Counted from the first letter of the stretch, positions 40,300-49,238 are shown. The stretch: 64,000 bases of DNA from Flavipsychrobacter sp. (GCA_024508935.1 JANINW010000036.1:29765-93764); one strand, 5' to 3'. Made by a program: numbers and translations. The notes: generated by a model not told the origin, from the letters alone.

Positions 40300-42555
40300 T
40301 TAAAATATCTTATACCTCAGCCCTGCATAAATATTTCGTCCCATTACAGGCCCCCATATCATAGAGGCATCAAAGCCTGTATCGTATGGATTGGAGGTGC
40401 CTATCACAGGGTCGTGCTGCATGTAATTGGTAAGGTTTTCCCCGCCCAGGTATATTTCAAACACTTCTTTAAAAGTTTTGCTTATCTGGGCATTCATCTG
40501 CACAAAGGATGGACTATAGCCTTCAGCCTCTATGCCGCCACCATGCGCATGCACAGCGGGTACGCGTTTAGAACCTACCCATTGTATAGTATAATCGAAC
40601 TTCCAATGATTCTTTGTTTCGTAGCCCACATTACCAAAGGCACGGTGAGCGGCTATTAGCGGACGTTCTTTCAGTTGCATGTCATAAGTGGTGCGCACGT
40701 CATACCAGCGATAGGCCAGGCGCAGGTCCAGCCTGTGAATGATCTCATAATCGAGTTGTGCATGGAGGCTACTGGCAAACGACACTCCGGACAAGTTGTA
40801 GAAACGAACACTATGCGGATCTTCCACATCTACCACCACCTGGTTGCGAAAGTCGGTGTAATAGTAGTCAGCAGAAAAAGCACCATCGCGGTAGTTCAGC
40901 TGAAACTTTTGTGTAAAATTGATACCGTAATTCCAGGCTATTTCCGGCGCCAGCCCGTAAGGGTTGCCGGGGTTCGCAGCAGTTATAAGAAAGCCGCGGT
41001 TGCTGGCCATATAGCCCAGGTTCTCTGCAAAAATATTGGCGGTGCGCTGTGCCCTGCCAACCGATGCACGAAAGACCGTTTTTTTAAACGGGGCATATCG
41101 CAAGTGCAATCTTGGTGTAGCAAATGCACCATAGATATTGTGATAGTCGCCACGGATGCCAGCTACCAGATTGAACTTATCGGAAGCAGAATAGGCATAT
41201 TCCGCGAACGCACCGGGCACTATCTCGGTACGCGCATAAGGCGTGCCGGAGAGACGCTCATTATAATCATCCACCACATTGCTAAGGCCGGTCTTTATTA
41301 CATGGTTGGTATTATGGATAATGGTCTGAAATATCAGGTTGCTGTAGAAAGTGCGCTGTGTGGCCAAATAACTACGGCTGCCATATAATGCATCCTGGTT
41401 ATGATATATACCAGACAACTGCAATCCTATGCTGGTGCCTTTAGTTCCCTGGAACATCTTACCTATTTTAGCCCACCCCTCTGCACGCTGCGTATTCTGC
41501 TCATAACCCCAGGGCTTGCCTGAGACCTGCTCACCGCCCCGTTCATAATCCAATTGCCCGCCTGTATTTTCCACATACGTACCTTTCACACCACCCTGTA
41601 TTTCCCAGCCCTTCGGCCCGAACCAAAACCAGCGGTTGGCACCTACAAACTGTTTATCAAGCGGCTGATCCATAAAACCGTCATTGTTCATATCTACTTT
41701 CGCCCATTGCGATTTGGCATGCAGGAACAGGTTGGAAGACAGCTTTTCTGAAAACTTGTGCCTGTACACCAGGTTACCTTCAGTACGTCCCTGCGTGCTC
41801 TGGTACAGGTTAAACAGCCATTTTTCATCCTTTTCTTCAAAAGGCTTTTTCCACTCTACATTTATCTGCCCTGCCACGCTTTCATAGCCATTCACTACGC
41901 TGCCTGTGCCTTTGCTTAGCTGCATGCCTTCTATAAAGCTGCCCGGCGTATAGGTGAGACCGGTAATGGCCGCAAGGCCACGCGTATCAGGAATATTCTC
42001 GCGCGTGATAAGTGTATATGGACCGGCGAGGCCCAGCATTTGTATTTGCTTGTAGCCCGTAACAGCATCGGTAAATGCAACGTCTACTGATGGGGTGGTT
42101 TCAAAACTTTCGCTGAGGTTACAGCAGGCCGCTTTTAATAATTCGCGCTGGCCTATCTTTTCGCTTTTGATAGGATCTATCATGCTCATCTCTGTACTCT
42201 TGCGGCGTTGTTTTACCACCACTTCTTTCAGCTTGCGCGATTGTTCCAGGTTAATGGTCAAATGATTCTCGCCCGGATGGAGATCAATAGTATCCGATAA
42301 AAACCCTACATAAGAAACAATGATCTTCAAGCTTGTCTCCTGGATATCTAACTTAAATCTCCCTTCTGCATCTGTTTGCGTTGAAACCGTATTATCAACA
42401 GTGGTTACCATTGCACCTGCAAGGGTTTCGGCATTACCTTTCTCCCGCTGCCCGCTAACTATGCCGTGTACCGCTCTGAGCTGTTGTGCATTTGCGGCAG
42501 TACATACTATTACCAGCAAACCGCTAAACAGCAGCTTGTTTAATTTGCTTATCAT
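40300..42555 (-). CDS. TonB-dependent receptor (putative metal-linked)
   Basis: The 751-residue protein has a signal peptide (1-23, ending ANA), a carboxypeptidase-like domain (about 28-110), the plug domain (about 120-230) and a 22-strand barrel ending in F. The plug carries a Cys-Cys pair (C144-C145 in KAACCNLSES) followed by DVAFTDAVTGYKQIQMLGLAG, a form seen in receptors that sit beside HMA-domain genes. It would import a chelated metal or metallo-compound using TonB energy. It is the last gene of a three-gene minus-strand operon whose partners also hold Cys-Cys pairs. Confidence 0.88.
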   Translation of the reverse strand: MISKLNKLLFSGLLVIVCTAANAQQLRAVHGIVSGQREKGNAETLAGAMVTTVDNTVSTQTDAEGRFKLDIQETSLKIIVSYVGFLSDTIDLHPGENHLTINLEQSRKLKEVVVKQRRKSTEMSMIDPIKSEKIGQRELLKAACCNLSESFETTPSVDVAFTDAVTGYKQIQMLGLAGPYTLITRENIPDTRGLAAITGLTYTPGSFIEGMQLSKGTGSVVNGYESVAGQINVEWKKPFEEKDEKWLFNLYQSTQGRTEGNLVYRHKFSEKLSSNLFLHAKSQWAKVDMNNDGFMDQPLDKQFVGANRWFWFGPKGWEIQGGVKGTYVENTGGQLDYERGGEQVSGKPWGYEQNTQRAEGWAKIGKMFQGTKGTSIGLQLSGIYHNQDALYGSRSYLATQRTFYSNLIFQTIIHNTNHVIKTGLSNVVDDYNERLSGTPYARTEIVPGAFAEYAYSASDKFNLVAGIRGDYHNIYGAFATPRLHLRYAPFKKTVFRASVGRAQRTANIFAENLGYMASNRGFLITAANPGNPYGLAPEIAWNYGINFTQKFQLNYRDGAFSADYYYTDFRNQVVVDVEDPHSVRFYNLSGVSFASSLHAQLDYEIIHRLDLRLAYRWYDVRTTYDMQLKERPLIAAHRAFGNVGYETKNHWKFDYTIQWVGSKRVPAVHAHGGGIEAEGYSPSFVQMNAQISKTFKEVFEIYLGGENLTNYMQHDPVIGTSNPYDTGFDASMIWGPVMGRNIYAGLRYKIF

Positions 42556-42566
42556 ACTTGCCGGGG

Positions 42567-42911
42567 TTAATGTTCACAAGTATTTGTTTTGTAATGGCAG
42601 CACTCAGGCAGCTTATTGTAATCCGCATCAGACGCGGCTGTCTTTTCAGAGCTATGGCCTGCATGAGCCACACTCTTCAAAACAGCGTCAGGAGAGGTTT
42701 TTGAAGGCTTGTATATAAGTGTCAGCTGGTGACTGTCTTTGTTCCAGTCAGCTCTTTTTACGCCTTTAATATAGGCAGCGTCTTCAATGCGCTTTTTACA
42801 CATATTGCAGTTGCCTTCTACCTTAAAACTGGCAGTTGCAATGTCTTTATCCTGCGCAAATGAGGCAGAGCAGGAAAATATAATCGAAAGAATTATGATG
42901 ATTTGTTTCAT
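42567..42911 (-). CDS. Exported heavy-metal-associated (HMA) domain protein
   Basis: The 114-residue protein has a signal peptide (about 1-19, ending FAQ) and an HMA ferredoxin-like domain (about 24-85) with the metal-binding motif GNCNMCKKRIED (C35, C38). The C-terminal tail adds ECCHYKTNTCEH (C104, C105, C112 and two His), a second likely metal site. It should bind Cu(I) or another soft metal in the periplasm and pass it to or from the TonB receptor encoded 11 bases downstream. The periplasmic location distinguishes it from CopZ-type chaperones. Confidence 0.9.
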   Translation of the reverse strand: MKQIIIILSIIFSCSASFAQDKDIATASFKVEGNCNMCKKRIEDAAYIKGVKRADWNKDSHQLTLIYKPSKTSPDAVLKSVAHAGHSSEKTAASDADYNKLPECCHYKTNTCEH

Positions 42912-42984
42912 TATTATTACTTATTAAGGTTATTAAAATTACACTGGTTGCCATTGCGGCAAACAAAGAAAGGAAGATATAACC

Positions 42985-43398
42985 CTAACCGTAATAAGTA
43001 AAGCTGGAATGCAGTTTATATAATGGTATTTGCTGCCAGGAACCCGGCGGTGCATTTGCAAAATTTGTTGCTGAGCGATAAATTGAAGTATATACCGGGG
43101 CAACATAATTATATACGGCCGGCAATACGGCTATCTGCCATTCACCTGGCTGGAGTTTTAGTTTTATAGCCGCAATACTGTTCTGCTCACCTGATACTTT
43201 AGCCGTTATAACCTTGTCTTTGCAGCAATTGTCGCTTTTATCCGATTCATCGCCACAGGCGCCATCCTCACAACTGTTCTTACCGGCAAACAGGTTCCAC
43301 GACTCTAATTCCTGCCCGCAATAATGCAGGTTGATCATGATACCGGATACTGCTACCAGGTATATGAACATTACAGGTATGATTAAAAGGCGTTTCAT
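42985..43398 (-). CDS. Anchored Cys-rich protein of the HYC/CC/PP type
   Basis: The 137-residue protein has one N-terminal membrane helix (about 5-23), then HYCG (25-28), a Cys cluster (C43, C48, C58-C59 in NCCKDK), a beta-rich middle and a C-terminal APPGSW near 115. This order of HYC, CC and PP motifs matches a Bacteroidota family known by those motifs, with no biochemical role. The cysteines suggest metal binding on the periplasmic side. First of the three-gene operon; a -7 element TAAATTTG lies just upstream. Confidence 0.78.
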   Translation of the reverse strand: MKRLLIIPVMFIYLVAVSGIMINLHYCGQELESWNLFAGKNSCEDGACGDESDKSDNCCKDKVITAKVSGEQNSIAAIKLKLQPGEWQIAVLPAVYNYVAPVYTSIYRSATNFANAPPGSWQQIPLYKLHSSFTYYG

Positions 43399-43408
43399 CA
43401 GTTATATG

Positions 43409-43416
43409 CAAATTTA
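43409..43416 (-). promoter_or_regulatory. Promoter -7 element of the metal-linked operon
   Basis: TAAATTTG on the minus strand, ten bases before the ATG at 43398. No convincing -33 element. No inverted repeat resembling a metal-regulator operator was seen. Confidence 0.4.
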
Positions 43417-43487
43417 CGACGATGATTGTTAATAAAAGAAAAAACCGTTTATAACATTTTGGGATCGTTTTATATTATTTTGTGTTT

Positions 43488-43880
43488 ATGATCAACCCGT
43501 TTTCTATAGGCGATACAAGGATATTTACCCACACTGTTACAGAGGCCGATGCTGCAGCTTTTGAAAGCGGGCAGGTACACAATGTCTATTCTACCTTTGC
43601 ATTGGCCCGCGATGCGGAATGGAGCGGCCGCCTGTTTGTGCTGGAAATGAAAGAAGCCGGGGAAGAGGGTATCGGCACAGGTATTACCGTTATGCACCAC
43701 TCCCCCGCCCTTATGGGGCAGGAAGTGGTTTTCACCGCTACGCTGGCCGAGGTAAACAAAAATGAAGTAGTGACCGACTATACCGCCAAAGTAAACGGCC
43801 GCCTGGTAGCAGACGGCCGTCAATGGCAAAAAATATTAAAAAAAGAAAAGTTGGACAGGCTTTTCGATTCCCTGCAATAA
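43488..43880 (+). CDS. Hot-dog thioesterase (FlK-like)
   Basis: ATG 43488 gives 130 residues; a GTG two codons upstream is possible. The fold pattern matches the FlK-like hot-dog thioesterases: IGDTRIFTHTVTEADAAAFESG at the start (cut), HNVYSTFALARDAEW near 26, GIGTGITVMHHSPALMGQEV near 62-81. It probably hydrolyses an acyl-CoA. The catalytic Thr/His/Glu of FlK cannot be confirmed by eye. Its stop abuts the stop of the SGNH gene on the other strand with no gap. Confidence 0.78.
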   Translation: MINPFSIGDTRIFTHTVTEADAAAFESGQVHNVYSTFALARDAEWSGRLFVLEMKEAGEEGIGTGITVMHHSPALMGQEVVFTATLAEVNKNEVVTDYTAKVNGRLVADGRQWQKILKKEKLDRLFDSLQ

Positions 43881-44483
43881 TTATTTATTCAATTCCCTGG
43901 CTATTACCGGCGCAAGTAGTTCTGCCCAGATGCGATATTCTTTACCCGACGGATGCAGACCGTCTTCTGCCAAATATTGAGAGTTTACACCGTTAGTCCG
44001 TGTACTGGCAGTAATATCCAGGTAATGACATTTATGGGCTTCGGTAATTTTCTTTTTAGCCGTATTATATGCATCTATTTCTTTTGCTATCTGCTTCCTG
44101 TCGCGGCCGTCGGCAAAAGGTGTTACACCCCAGTCGGGTATCGACAGTACGAACACATGGCTGGTATGCCCGTTGGCAAATGCTATGGCTTGTTCTAAGA
44201 GCTTAGTATATTCTTCTTTATAATTATCTACAGAGCGGCCACGGTATTGGTTGTTTACACCTATCAGTAAGGTTACGAAAGAGAAGGTGTTTTTTATTTG
44301 ACGTTCTTCAATGGCGTGCGCTAATTCATCCGTTGTCCAGCCGGTAGTGGCTACAATAATGGGTTCTGCAACTACCAGTTTTTCTTTGCGCAGTAATTCT
44401 ACTGTCTGGTGCGGAAAATTTTCATGCAAAGGGACTTGTTCGCCTATAGTATAAGAGTCTCCTAATGCCAGGTATGTGAACAT
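43881..44483 (-). CDS. Cytoplasmic SGNH/GDSL hydrolase
   Basis: The 200-residue protein has SGNH blocks: GDSY (8-11) with nucleophile S10, a variant block III GVNNQ (75-79) and DGLHPSG near 178-184 with the catalytic Asp and His. Length and the absence of a signal peptide fit a small intracellular esterase/lipase. Substrate unknown. It lies on the minus strand between the thioesterase and the aldehyde dehydrogenase genes. Confidence 0.88.
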   Translation of the reverse strand: MFTYLALGDSYTIGEQVPLHENFPHQTVELLRKEKLVVAEPIIVATTGWTTDELAHAIEERQIKNTFSFVTLLIGVNNQYRGRSVDNYKEEYTKLLEQAIAFANGHTSHVFVLSIPDWGVTPFADGRDRKQIAKEIDAYNTAKKKITEAHKCHYLDITASTRTNGVNSQYLAEDGLHPSGKEYRIWAELLAPVIARELNK

Positions 44484-44529
44484 GGGGGCAATGTGTATTT
44501 AGTTAAAACTGCAATATAATAGCGAATGA

Positions 44530-45903
44530 CTAATTAATAAATACCGTCTTTATATTCACGAATTCGCGTATGCCGAATTCGCTCAGTTCGCGGCCATAGC
44601 CACTTTGCTTGGCGCCGCCAAATGGTAGTCGCGCATCCGAGTGTACAAAGGCATTTACAAAACAATTGCCTGCCTGCAGTTCTTTAGCAGCCAGCTTTTC
44701 AGCCCTTGCACGGTTCTTAGAGAATATGCCCGCACCCAATCCGTATATACTATCATTGGCCAGGCGTATCGCATCGGTCTCGTCTTTCGCTTCTATTATT
44801 GCAGCCACCGGTCCAAACAATTCTTCATCATAAGCCGGCATACCCTTTTTCACATTTGTCAGTACTGTAGGCGGGTAAAAAGCACCCTCACCTTCTGGTA
44901 TATAACCACCACACAGTAGTTTGGCGCCTTTCTTTATACTCTCCCGTACCTGTGCGTGCAGCTGATCGCGCAGGTCGGTGCGTGCCATAGGGCCTATTTT
45001 ATTATTCTTATCCATGGGATCGCCAAAGCTGGCTTGTTGCATCAGTTCTACCATGCGGCTTTCAAATTCTTTGCGTACCGCCTTTACGGGTATAAAGCGC
45101 TTAGCCGCAACACAACTCTGCCCGCTATTTACCAGCCTGCCGTCTACACTCGTTTTTACAGCCAGGTCCATATCGGCATCTTCCAGTATTATATAGGCAT
45201 CGCTGCCGCCCAATTCCAGCACCTGCTTTTTTATATGCGCAGCCGCTACAGCAGCTACTTTGCTGCCCGCTACCGTACTCCCCGTAAAGGTGATAGCCGA
45301 TACCGCCGGGTTCTTTATCAATGTTTCCACTCTCGATGAAGGCAGCAATAAAGTCTGGAACAAGCCTTTGGGCGCCCCTGCATCTTTTATCACTTTCTCT
45401 ATGGCCAATGCACAGCCGCTTATATTAGATGCATGTTTCAGCAGCATGGTATTGCCCGCCATCAGCGCAGGACCCATGGCACGGAATACCTGCCAGTAAG
45501 GAAAGTTCCAGGGCATAATAGCCAGGACTACACCCAGCGGCTGAAAAGAAACATAACTTTTCTTTGCATCTGTTTCTTTTATCTCGTCGGCCAGGAATTT
45601 AGGGCCCTCTTTTGCATAGTAGTCAAAGGTTGCAGCACATTTCTCTACCTCGGCTATACTCTGTGCAATAGGCTTACCCATCTCGTGGGTGGCCAGTTCG
45701 GCCAGCTTCTGCTTGTCTTTGCGCAGTTGTGCTGCAATGGCTTTCAGTACCTTGCCGCGCTGTGCCAGGCTTTGCCCACGCCATTCCCCAAATGCTTTCT
45801 GCGCCTGCTTTACAGCCTTTTCAACTTTTTTATCATCATCTGCGTTGTATGTTGCTAAAACCTTTCCTGTAGCGGGATTTATTGATTGGAGTGTGTCTGC
45901 CAT
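44530..45903 (-). CDS. NAD(P)-dependent succinate-semialdehyde dehydrogenase-like aldehyde dehydrogenase
   Basis: The 457-residue enzyme oxidises succinate semialdehyde (or a related aldehyde) to the acid. It shows the ALDH marks: PWNFPYWQV near 131-139, FTGSTVAGSKVAA near 206-218, the general base E230 in ELGGSD and catalytic C264 in NSGQSCVAAKRF, plus PFGGAKQSGYGRELSEFGI near the C-terminus. The length is typical of the GabD group. No GABA transaminase gene is nearby. Substrate is inferred from the subfamily. Confidence 0.9.
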   Translation of the reverse strand: MADTLQSINPATGKVLATYNADDDKKVEKAVKQAQKAFGEWRGQSLAQRGKVLKAIAAQLRKDKQKLAELATHEMGKPIAQSIAEVEKCAATFDYYAKEGPKFLADEIKETDAKKSYVSFQPLGVVLAIMPWNFPYWQVFRAMGPALMAGNTMLLKHASNISGCALAIEKVIKDAGAPKGLFQTLLLPSSRVETLIKNPAVSAITFTGSTVAGSKVAAVAAAHIKKQVLELGGSDAYIILEDADMDLAVKTSVDGRLVNSGQSCVAAKRFIPVKAVRKEFESRMVELMQQASFGDPMDKNNKIGPMARTDLRDQLHAQVRESIKKGAKLLCGGYIPEGEGAFYPPTVLTNVKKGMPAYDEELFGPVAAIIEAKDETDAIRLANDSIYGLGAGIFSKNRARAEKLAAKELQAGNCFVNAFVHSDARLPFGGAKQSGYGRELSEFGIREFVNIKTVFIN

Positions 45904-46013
45904 TGCCGGTGCTAATTTTTCCTAAAATTAAAGAACCTCGGGGGTAAGAAAGGTTTAGTATTTTTGATGCCCGTATAAATTAACATAACCTTCAATCACG
46001 CATATTTCTTTCT

Positions 46014-47423
46014 ATGATAGTTGATCAAATAAAATTTGGAACGGACGGATGGCGCGCCATCATCGCGCAGGACTTTACCGTGTACAACGTAGGCCGTGTT
46101 ACTAAAGGCCTGGCCGACTGGCTGAATGGCCGCGGTGACAGCCCTAAAGTAGTGCTGGGGCACGATTGCCGTTTTGGTGGTGCCTTGTTTGCCGAAACAG
46201 TGGCAGATGTGCTTTGTGCCAATGGCGTAAAAGTGATTATGGCCAAAGGCTTTGTGAGCACGCCTATGATATCTTTCGGTGTGCAAAAGCTGGGCGCACA
46301 ACAAGGTGTTATCATCACTGCATCGCACAATCCGCCAAGCTATAATGGCTACAAGCTGAAAGGCGCACATGGCGGCCCTTCCAGCCCTAAGGATATTGCT
46401 GCTGTTGAAGCACTGATACCCGATACTGTAGACATACCTAAGAAATCATTCAACTACTGGCTGGAACGTGGTATGCTCGAATACATCAACCTCGAGGATA
46501 TGTATGTAAGCTACCTACAGGAGCATTTTGATATTGAAGGGCTGAACAAATCTCCTTTCAAGCTGGCCTATGATGCCATGTATGGTGCAGGGCAAAACGT
46601 GATACGCAGGCTATTCCCTAATGCTGTACTGCTGCATTGCGATGATAACCCCGGCTTCCACGGACAGGCTCCTGAGCCACTGGATAAAAACCTGCAGGAA
46701 CTGGCAAGGACTGTAGCCACTACGCCTGAAGTAAAAATAGGACTGGCAACAGACGGCGACGCCGACCGTATAGGCCTTTACGACGAGGATGGCAATTTTG
46801 TGGATGCCCACCATATCATACTGCTGCTGATACACTACCTGCACAAATACAAAGGCATGAGCGGTAAGGTGGCCGTGGCATTCTCTGTTACCGACCGCGT
46901 AAAGAAAATGTGCGAGGCTTACGGATTACCAATAGAAGTAACACCAATTGGTTTTAAATACATCAGCGAGCTGATGGTGAATGAAGATATACTGGTAGGT
47001 GGCGAAGAAAGCGGTGGTATAGCTGTGAAAGGCCATATACCGGAACGCGATGGCATCTATGATGGTTTAGCGCTGTATGAATTCATGCACAAGACGGGCA
47101 AGACCCTGAAGCAGCTTTGCCAGGAAGTGTACGACGTGGTAGGCACTTTTGTGTACGAACGCAACGACCTGCATATAGAGAACGAGCAGAAAGAATCTAT
47201 CATAAAGAAAGCATCAGACAATGCCTATCCTAAATTCGGCAAATACGGCTTTAACCGCATAGAGACGATTGACGGCGTAAAATACCACCTCGACAATGGC
47301 GGCTGGATCATGCTGCGCGCCTCAGGTACCGAACCCTTGCTACGCGTATATGCCGAAGGCAATGGCAAAGAAGAAACACTGGATATACTGGAAGATGTGA
47401 AGAGTACGATTTTGGCGATGTAA
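46014..47423 (+). CDS. Phosphoglucomutase/phosphomannomutase family protein
   Basis: The 469-residue alpha-D-phosphohexomutase shows FGTDGWRA (8-15), the active-site TASHNPPSYNG (102-112) with phosphoserine S104, the metal loop DGDADR near 245 and the sugar-binding GGEESGG near 324 plus the C-terminal phosphate-binding RASGTEPLLRVY. It interconverts hexose 1- and 6-phosphates for cell-wall and polysaccharide synthesis. Exact hexose preference cannot be read. A clear terminator follows. Confidence 0.93.
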   Translation: MIVDQIKFGTDGWRAIIAQDFTVYNVGRVTKGLADWLNGRGDSPKVVLGHDCRFGGALFAETVADVLCANGVKVIMAKGFVSTPMISFGVQKLGAQQGVIITASHNPPSYNGYKLKGAHGGPSSPKDIAAVEALIPDTVDIPKKSFNYWLERGMLEYINLEDMYVSYLQEHFDIEGLNKSPFKLAYDAMYGAGQNVIRRLFPNAVLLHCDDNPGFHGQAPEPLDKNLQELARTVATTPEVKIGLATDGDADRIGLYDEDGNFVDAHHIILLLIHYLHKYKGMSGKVAVAFSVTDRVKKMCEAYGLPIEVTPIGFKYISELMVNEDILVGGEESGGIAVKGHIPERDGIYDGLALYEFMHKTGKTLKQLCQEVYDVVGTFVYERNDLHIENEQKESIIKKASDNAYPKFGKYGFNRIETIDGVKYHLDNGGWIMLRASGTEPLLRVYAEGNGKEETLDILEDVKSTILAM

Positions 47424-47446
47424 GTTTTAATTGACCTATTTATTGT

Positions 47447-47475
47447 AAAAGCCGCTCTGTGAGCGGCTTTCTTGT
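47447..47475 (+). terminator. Terminator of the phosphohexomutase gene
   Basis: Stem AAAGCCGCTC / GAGCGGCTTT with loop TGT, then CTTGTT. It lies 24 bases after the stop. Confidence 0.8.
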
Positions 47476-47538
47476 TCCATTTCATGGCTACAAGAAAAAA
47501 AGAAATTCGATATCTTCAATTTCCCAAAAACGAATAAC

Positions 47539-47970
47539 ATGCCAGAAAAAAAAGCTAAACCAGCGGAGATAAAAACCAAGCCTACTGCGGCGAGTGTGGA
47601 GGAATATATCAACACATTGGAAAGCGGGCAGAAACGGGCAGACAGCTTTACGCTGGTGGAGATGATGCAAAAGGCCACGGGTGAGGAGCCTGTATTGTGG
47701 AGCAATTCTATAATAGGCTTTGGCAATAAAAAATATAAAAGCGAAGCTACGGGCAGGGAGGTTGACTGGTTCAGGATAGGTTTTGCGCCGCGCAAGGCTA
47801 ACCTCTCTTTATACCTCACCGCAAGCCTCGGCAGTCACGACCCTACCACGCTACAGAAACTGGGCAAGCATAAAACAGGCGGTGGCTGTATTTACATCAA
47901 CAAGCTGGCCGATGTGGATATCAAGGTGCTGAAAGGCATGATAGACAAGGCTGCGAAAACGAATAAATAG
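47539..47970 (+). CDS. DUF1801 family protein
   Basis: The 143-residue protein matches DUF1801: SVEEYINTLESGQKRADS near 15-32, MMQKATGEEPVLW near 38, the EVDWFRIGFAPRKANLSLY segment near 73-91 and GGGCIYINKLADVD near 114. Function is unknown; the fold is YdhG-like and intracellular. It is not near genes that hint at a role. Ends four bases before the convergent 49-residue orphan. Confidence 0.87.
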   Translation: MPEKKAKPAEIKTKPTAASVEEYINTLESGQKRADSFTLVEMMQKATGEEPVLWSNSIIGFGNKKYKSEATGREVDWFRIGFAPRKANLSLYLTASLGSHDPTTLQKLGKHKTGGGCIYINKLADVDIKVLKGMIDKAAKTNK

Positions 47971-47973
47971 GCA

Positions 47974-48123
47974 TCAATGATGCTTGAAATACTGTATCTC
48001 CCGCTCGTGTTTCTTTGCTGCTTCCATTGTATCGAATGTGCCGAGGTTCCTGCGTTTATGTGTTTTAGGATCTACCTTGCGCGAATAGATGCGGTATTTG
48101 CCTGATTTTAGTTTGCGTATCAT
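47974..48123 (-). CDS. Conserved 49-residue Lys/Arg-rich protein
   Basis: ATG 48123 gives MIRKLKSGKYRIYSRK..., a 49-residue basic protein ending EIQYFKHH. The longer frame from 48168 starts in non-conserved sequence. The pattern (RKLKSGKYRIYSRK, KTHKRRNLGTFDT, AAKKHEREIQYFK) resembles a small family found in many bacteria and recalls the N-terminal arm-binding domain of phage integrases, but without the catalytic domain. It may bind nucleic acid. It is convergent with DUF1801. Confidence 0.65.
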   Translation of the reverse strand: MIRKLKSGKYRIYSRKVDPKTHKRRNLGTFDTMEAAKKHEREIQYFKHH

Positions 48124-48192
48124 AACATACTGTTTTAGATAGCAAAAACAGCCAAACAAACATGCCATGATATGCTAAAGACGGCCGGATGT

Positions 48193-48813
48193 CTATTTAA
48201 AAACATAGGCGATATTATTGAACAGGCGCCGCTTGCCATCGGGGGCCATAACATGTATCTCTTCCAGGAAAAGCTTGTCGCCGGCTTGCGCGCTTTCTAT
48301 CATTGTTTTAGTTGCAGCATCAAAATGAGCACCAGTAGTTTTATGCTGGTATATAATCGAATCTCCACGCAGCATGGTCACTTCAAAATCCATAATTCGA
48401 AAGAAACCCTCCAGGTTGCTGCCATCATCTCCTACCATTACCGGCGCGTCTTTTAAAATAGCCCCATTATTATCCCAGCCTTCTGCTATTTTAACCCTCG
48501 GCTCGGGTATATGCCGTACAGGAACAGTTACTGTATCAATTATTTCATTACCCCTCTTCAAGCGTATTATGAAAAGAAGCGGGCTTACAGTACCGGGAGT
48601 AATCAGGTAGCTGCATCCCTCGCCTTTTATACTGCAATGCGCGGCTTCCACCTTAAAATCATCACAACTGTAACCGGGCACTGCAATGCTTATTTTATTC
48701 TCAAAGCCCGCATACAGCACTTTCGTTTGCTCTGTAGAGAGCACAACCACCTGCCCCGTAGAGGTCAAAGAGTACAATAGAACAAAACCTACCAGTACTG
48801 TTTTGATTTGCAT
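48193..48813 (-). CDS. Exported protein resembling the GldM C-terminal domains
   Basis: The 206-residue protein has a signal peptide (1-20, ending TGQ) and two beta-sandwich units: about 22-105 (KVLYAGFENKISIAVPG, near 31-47) and about 107-206 (MDFEVTMLRGDSIIYQ; KLFLEEIHVMAPDGKRRLF near 183). Both patterns match the third and fourth domains of the gliding/T9SS protein GldM, which lies in the periplasm. The N-terminal helices of GldM are absent, so it is not a GldM itself. It may be a GldM-interacting or chaperone-like protein. No gld cluster is in the window. Confidence 0.7.
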   Translation of the reverse strand: MQIKTVLVGFVLLYSLTSTGQVVVLSTEQTKVLYAGFENKISIAVPGYSCDDFKVEAAHCSIKGEGCSYLITPGTVSPLLFIIRLKRGNEIIDTVTVPVRHIPEPRVKIAEGWDNNGAILKDAPVMVGDDGSNLEGFFRIMDFEVTMLRGDSIIYQHKTTGAHFDAATKTMIESAQAGDKLFLEEIHVMAPDGKRRLFNNIAYVFK

Positions 48814-48869
48814 AACCCTAATTTACGATTTTAGAAAGCATCATCATCCTCTGTGGAAGCACTCAACAA

Positions 48870-48897
48870 AAATGGCTGCACTTTCATGCAGCCATTT
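48870..48897 (-). terminator. Terminator of trxA
   Basis: Perfect 11-base stem AAATGGCTGCA / TGCAGCCATTT with a six-base loop and T-rich sequence on the minus strand. It lies 23 bases beyond the thioredoxin stop. Confidence 0.8.
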
Positions 48898-48920
48898 CTT
48901 TATACTTATGAAAAACCCAA

Positions 48921-49238
48921 TTACAGGTGTTGTTGGATTTTCTTATCGAAAACACCTTTTGGCGCTGCACCAACTTGCTTATCTACTACCTGGCCATTTT
49001 TAATGAACAGTACTGCAGGTATGCTGGTGATGCCATAGTTGATAGAAAGCTGCGGGTTCTCATCCACGTTCACTTTACCAACATTTACTTTACCATCATA
49101 CTCTTTTGCAAGTGCCTCGATGGTTGGGCCGAGTGCCAGACACGGACCACACCATGGAGCCCAGAAATCTATAACACTCAATTTATCACCTTTGATTACT
49201 TCTGTTTCAAAATTTGAATCAGTGAATACTGCTGCCAT
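48921..49238 (-). CDS. trxA: Thioredoxin
   Basis: The 105-residue protein has the redox motif WCGPC (C30, C33), the usual D at DFWAPW and the cis-Pro region [11 protein letters not shown] near 70-80. Length and motifs are those of cytoplasmic thioredoxin 1, which reduces ribonucleotide reductase and other disulfide enzymes. It has its own promoter (49279-49309) and terminator. dnaE lies upstream on the same strand but has its own stop 126 bases away. Confidence 0.96.
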   Translation of the reverse strand: MAAVFTDSNFETEVIKGDKLSVIDFWAPWCGPCLALGPTIEALAKEYDGKVNVGKVNVDENPQLSINYGITSIPAVLFIKNGQVVDKQVGAAPKGVFDKKIQQHL

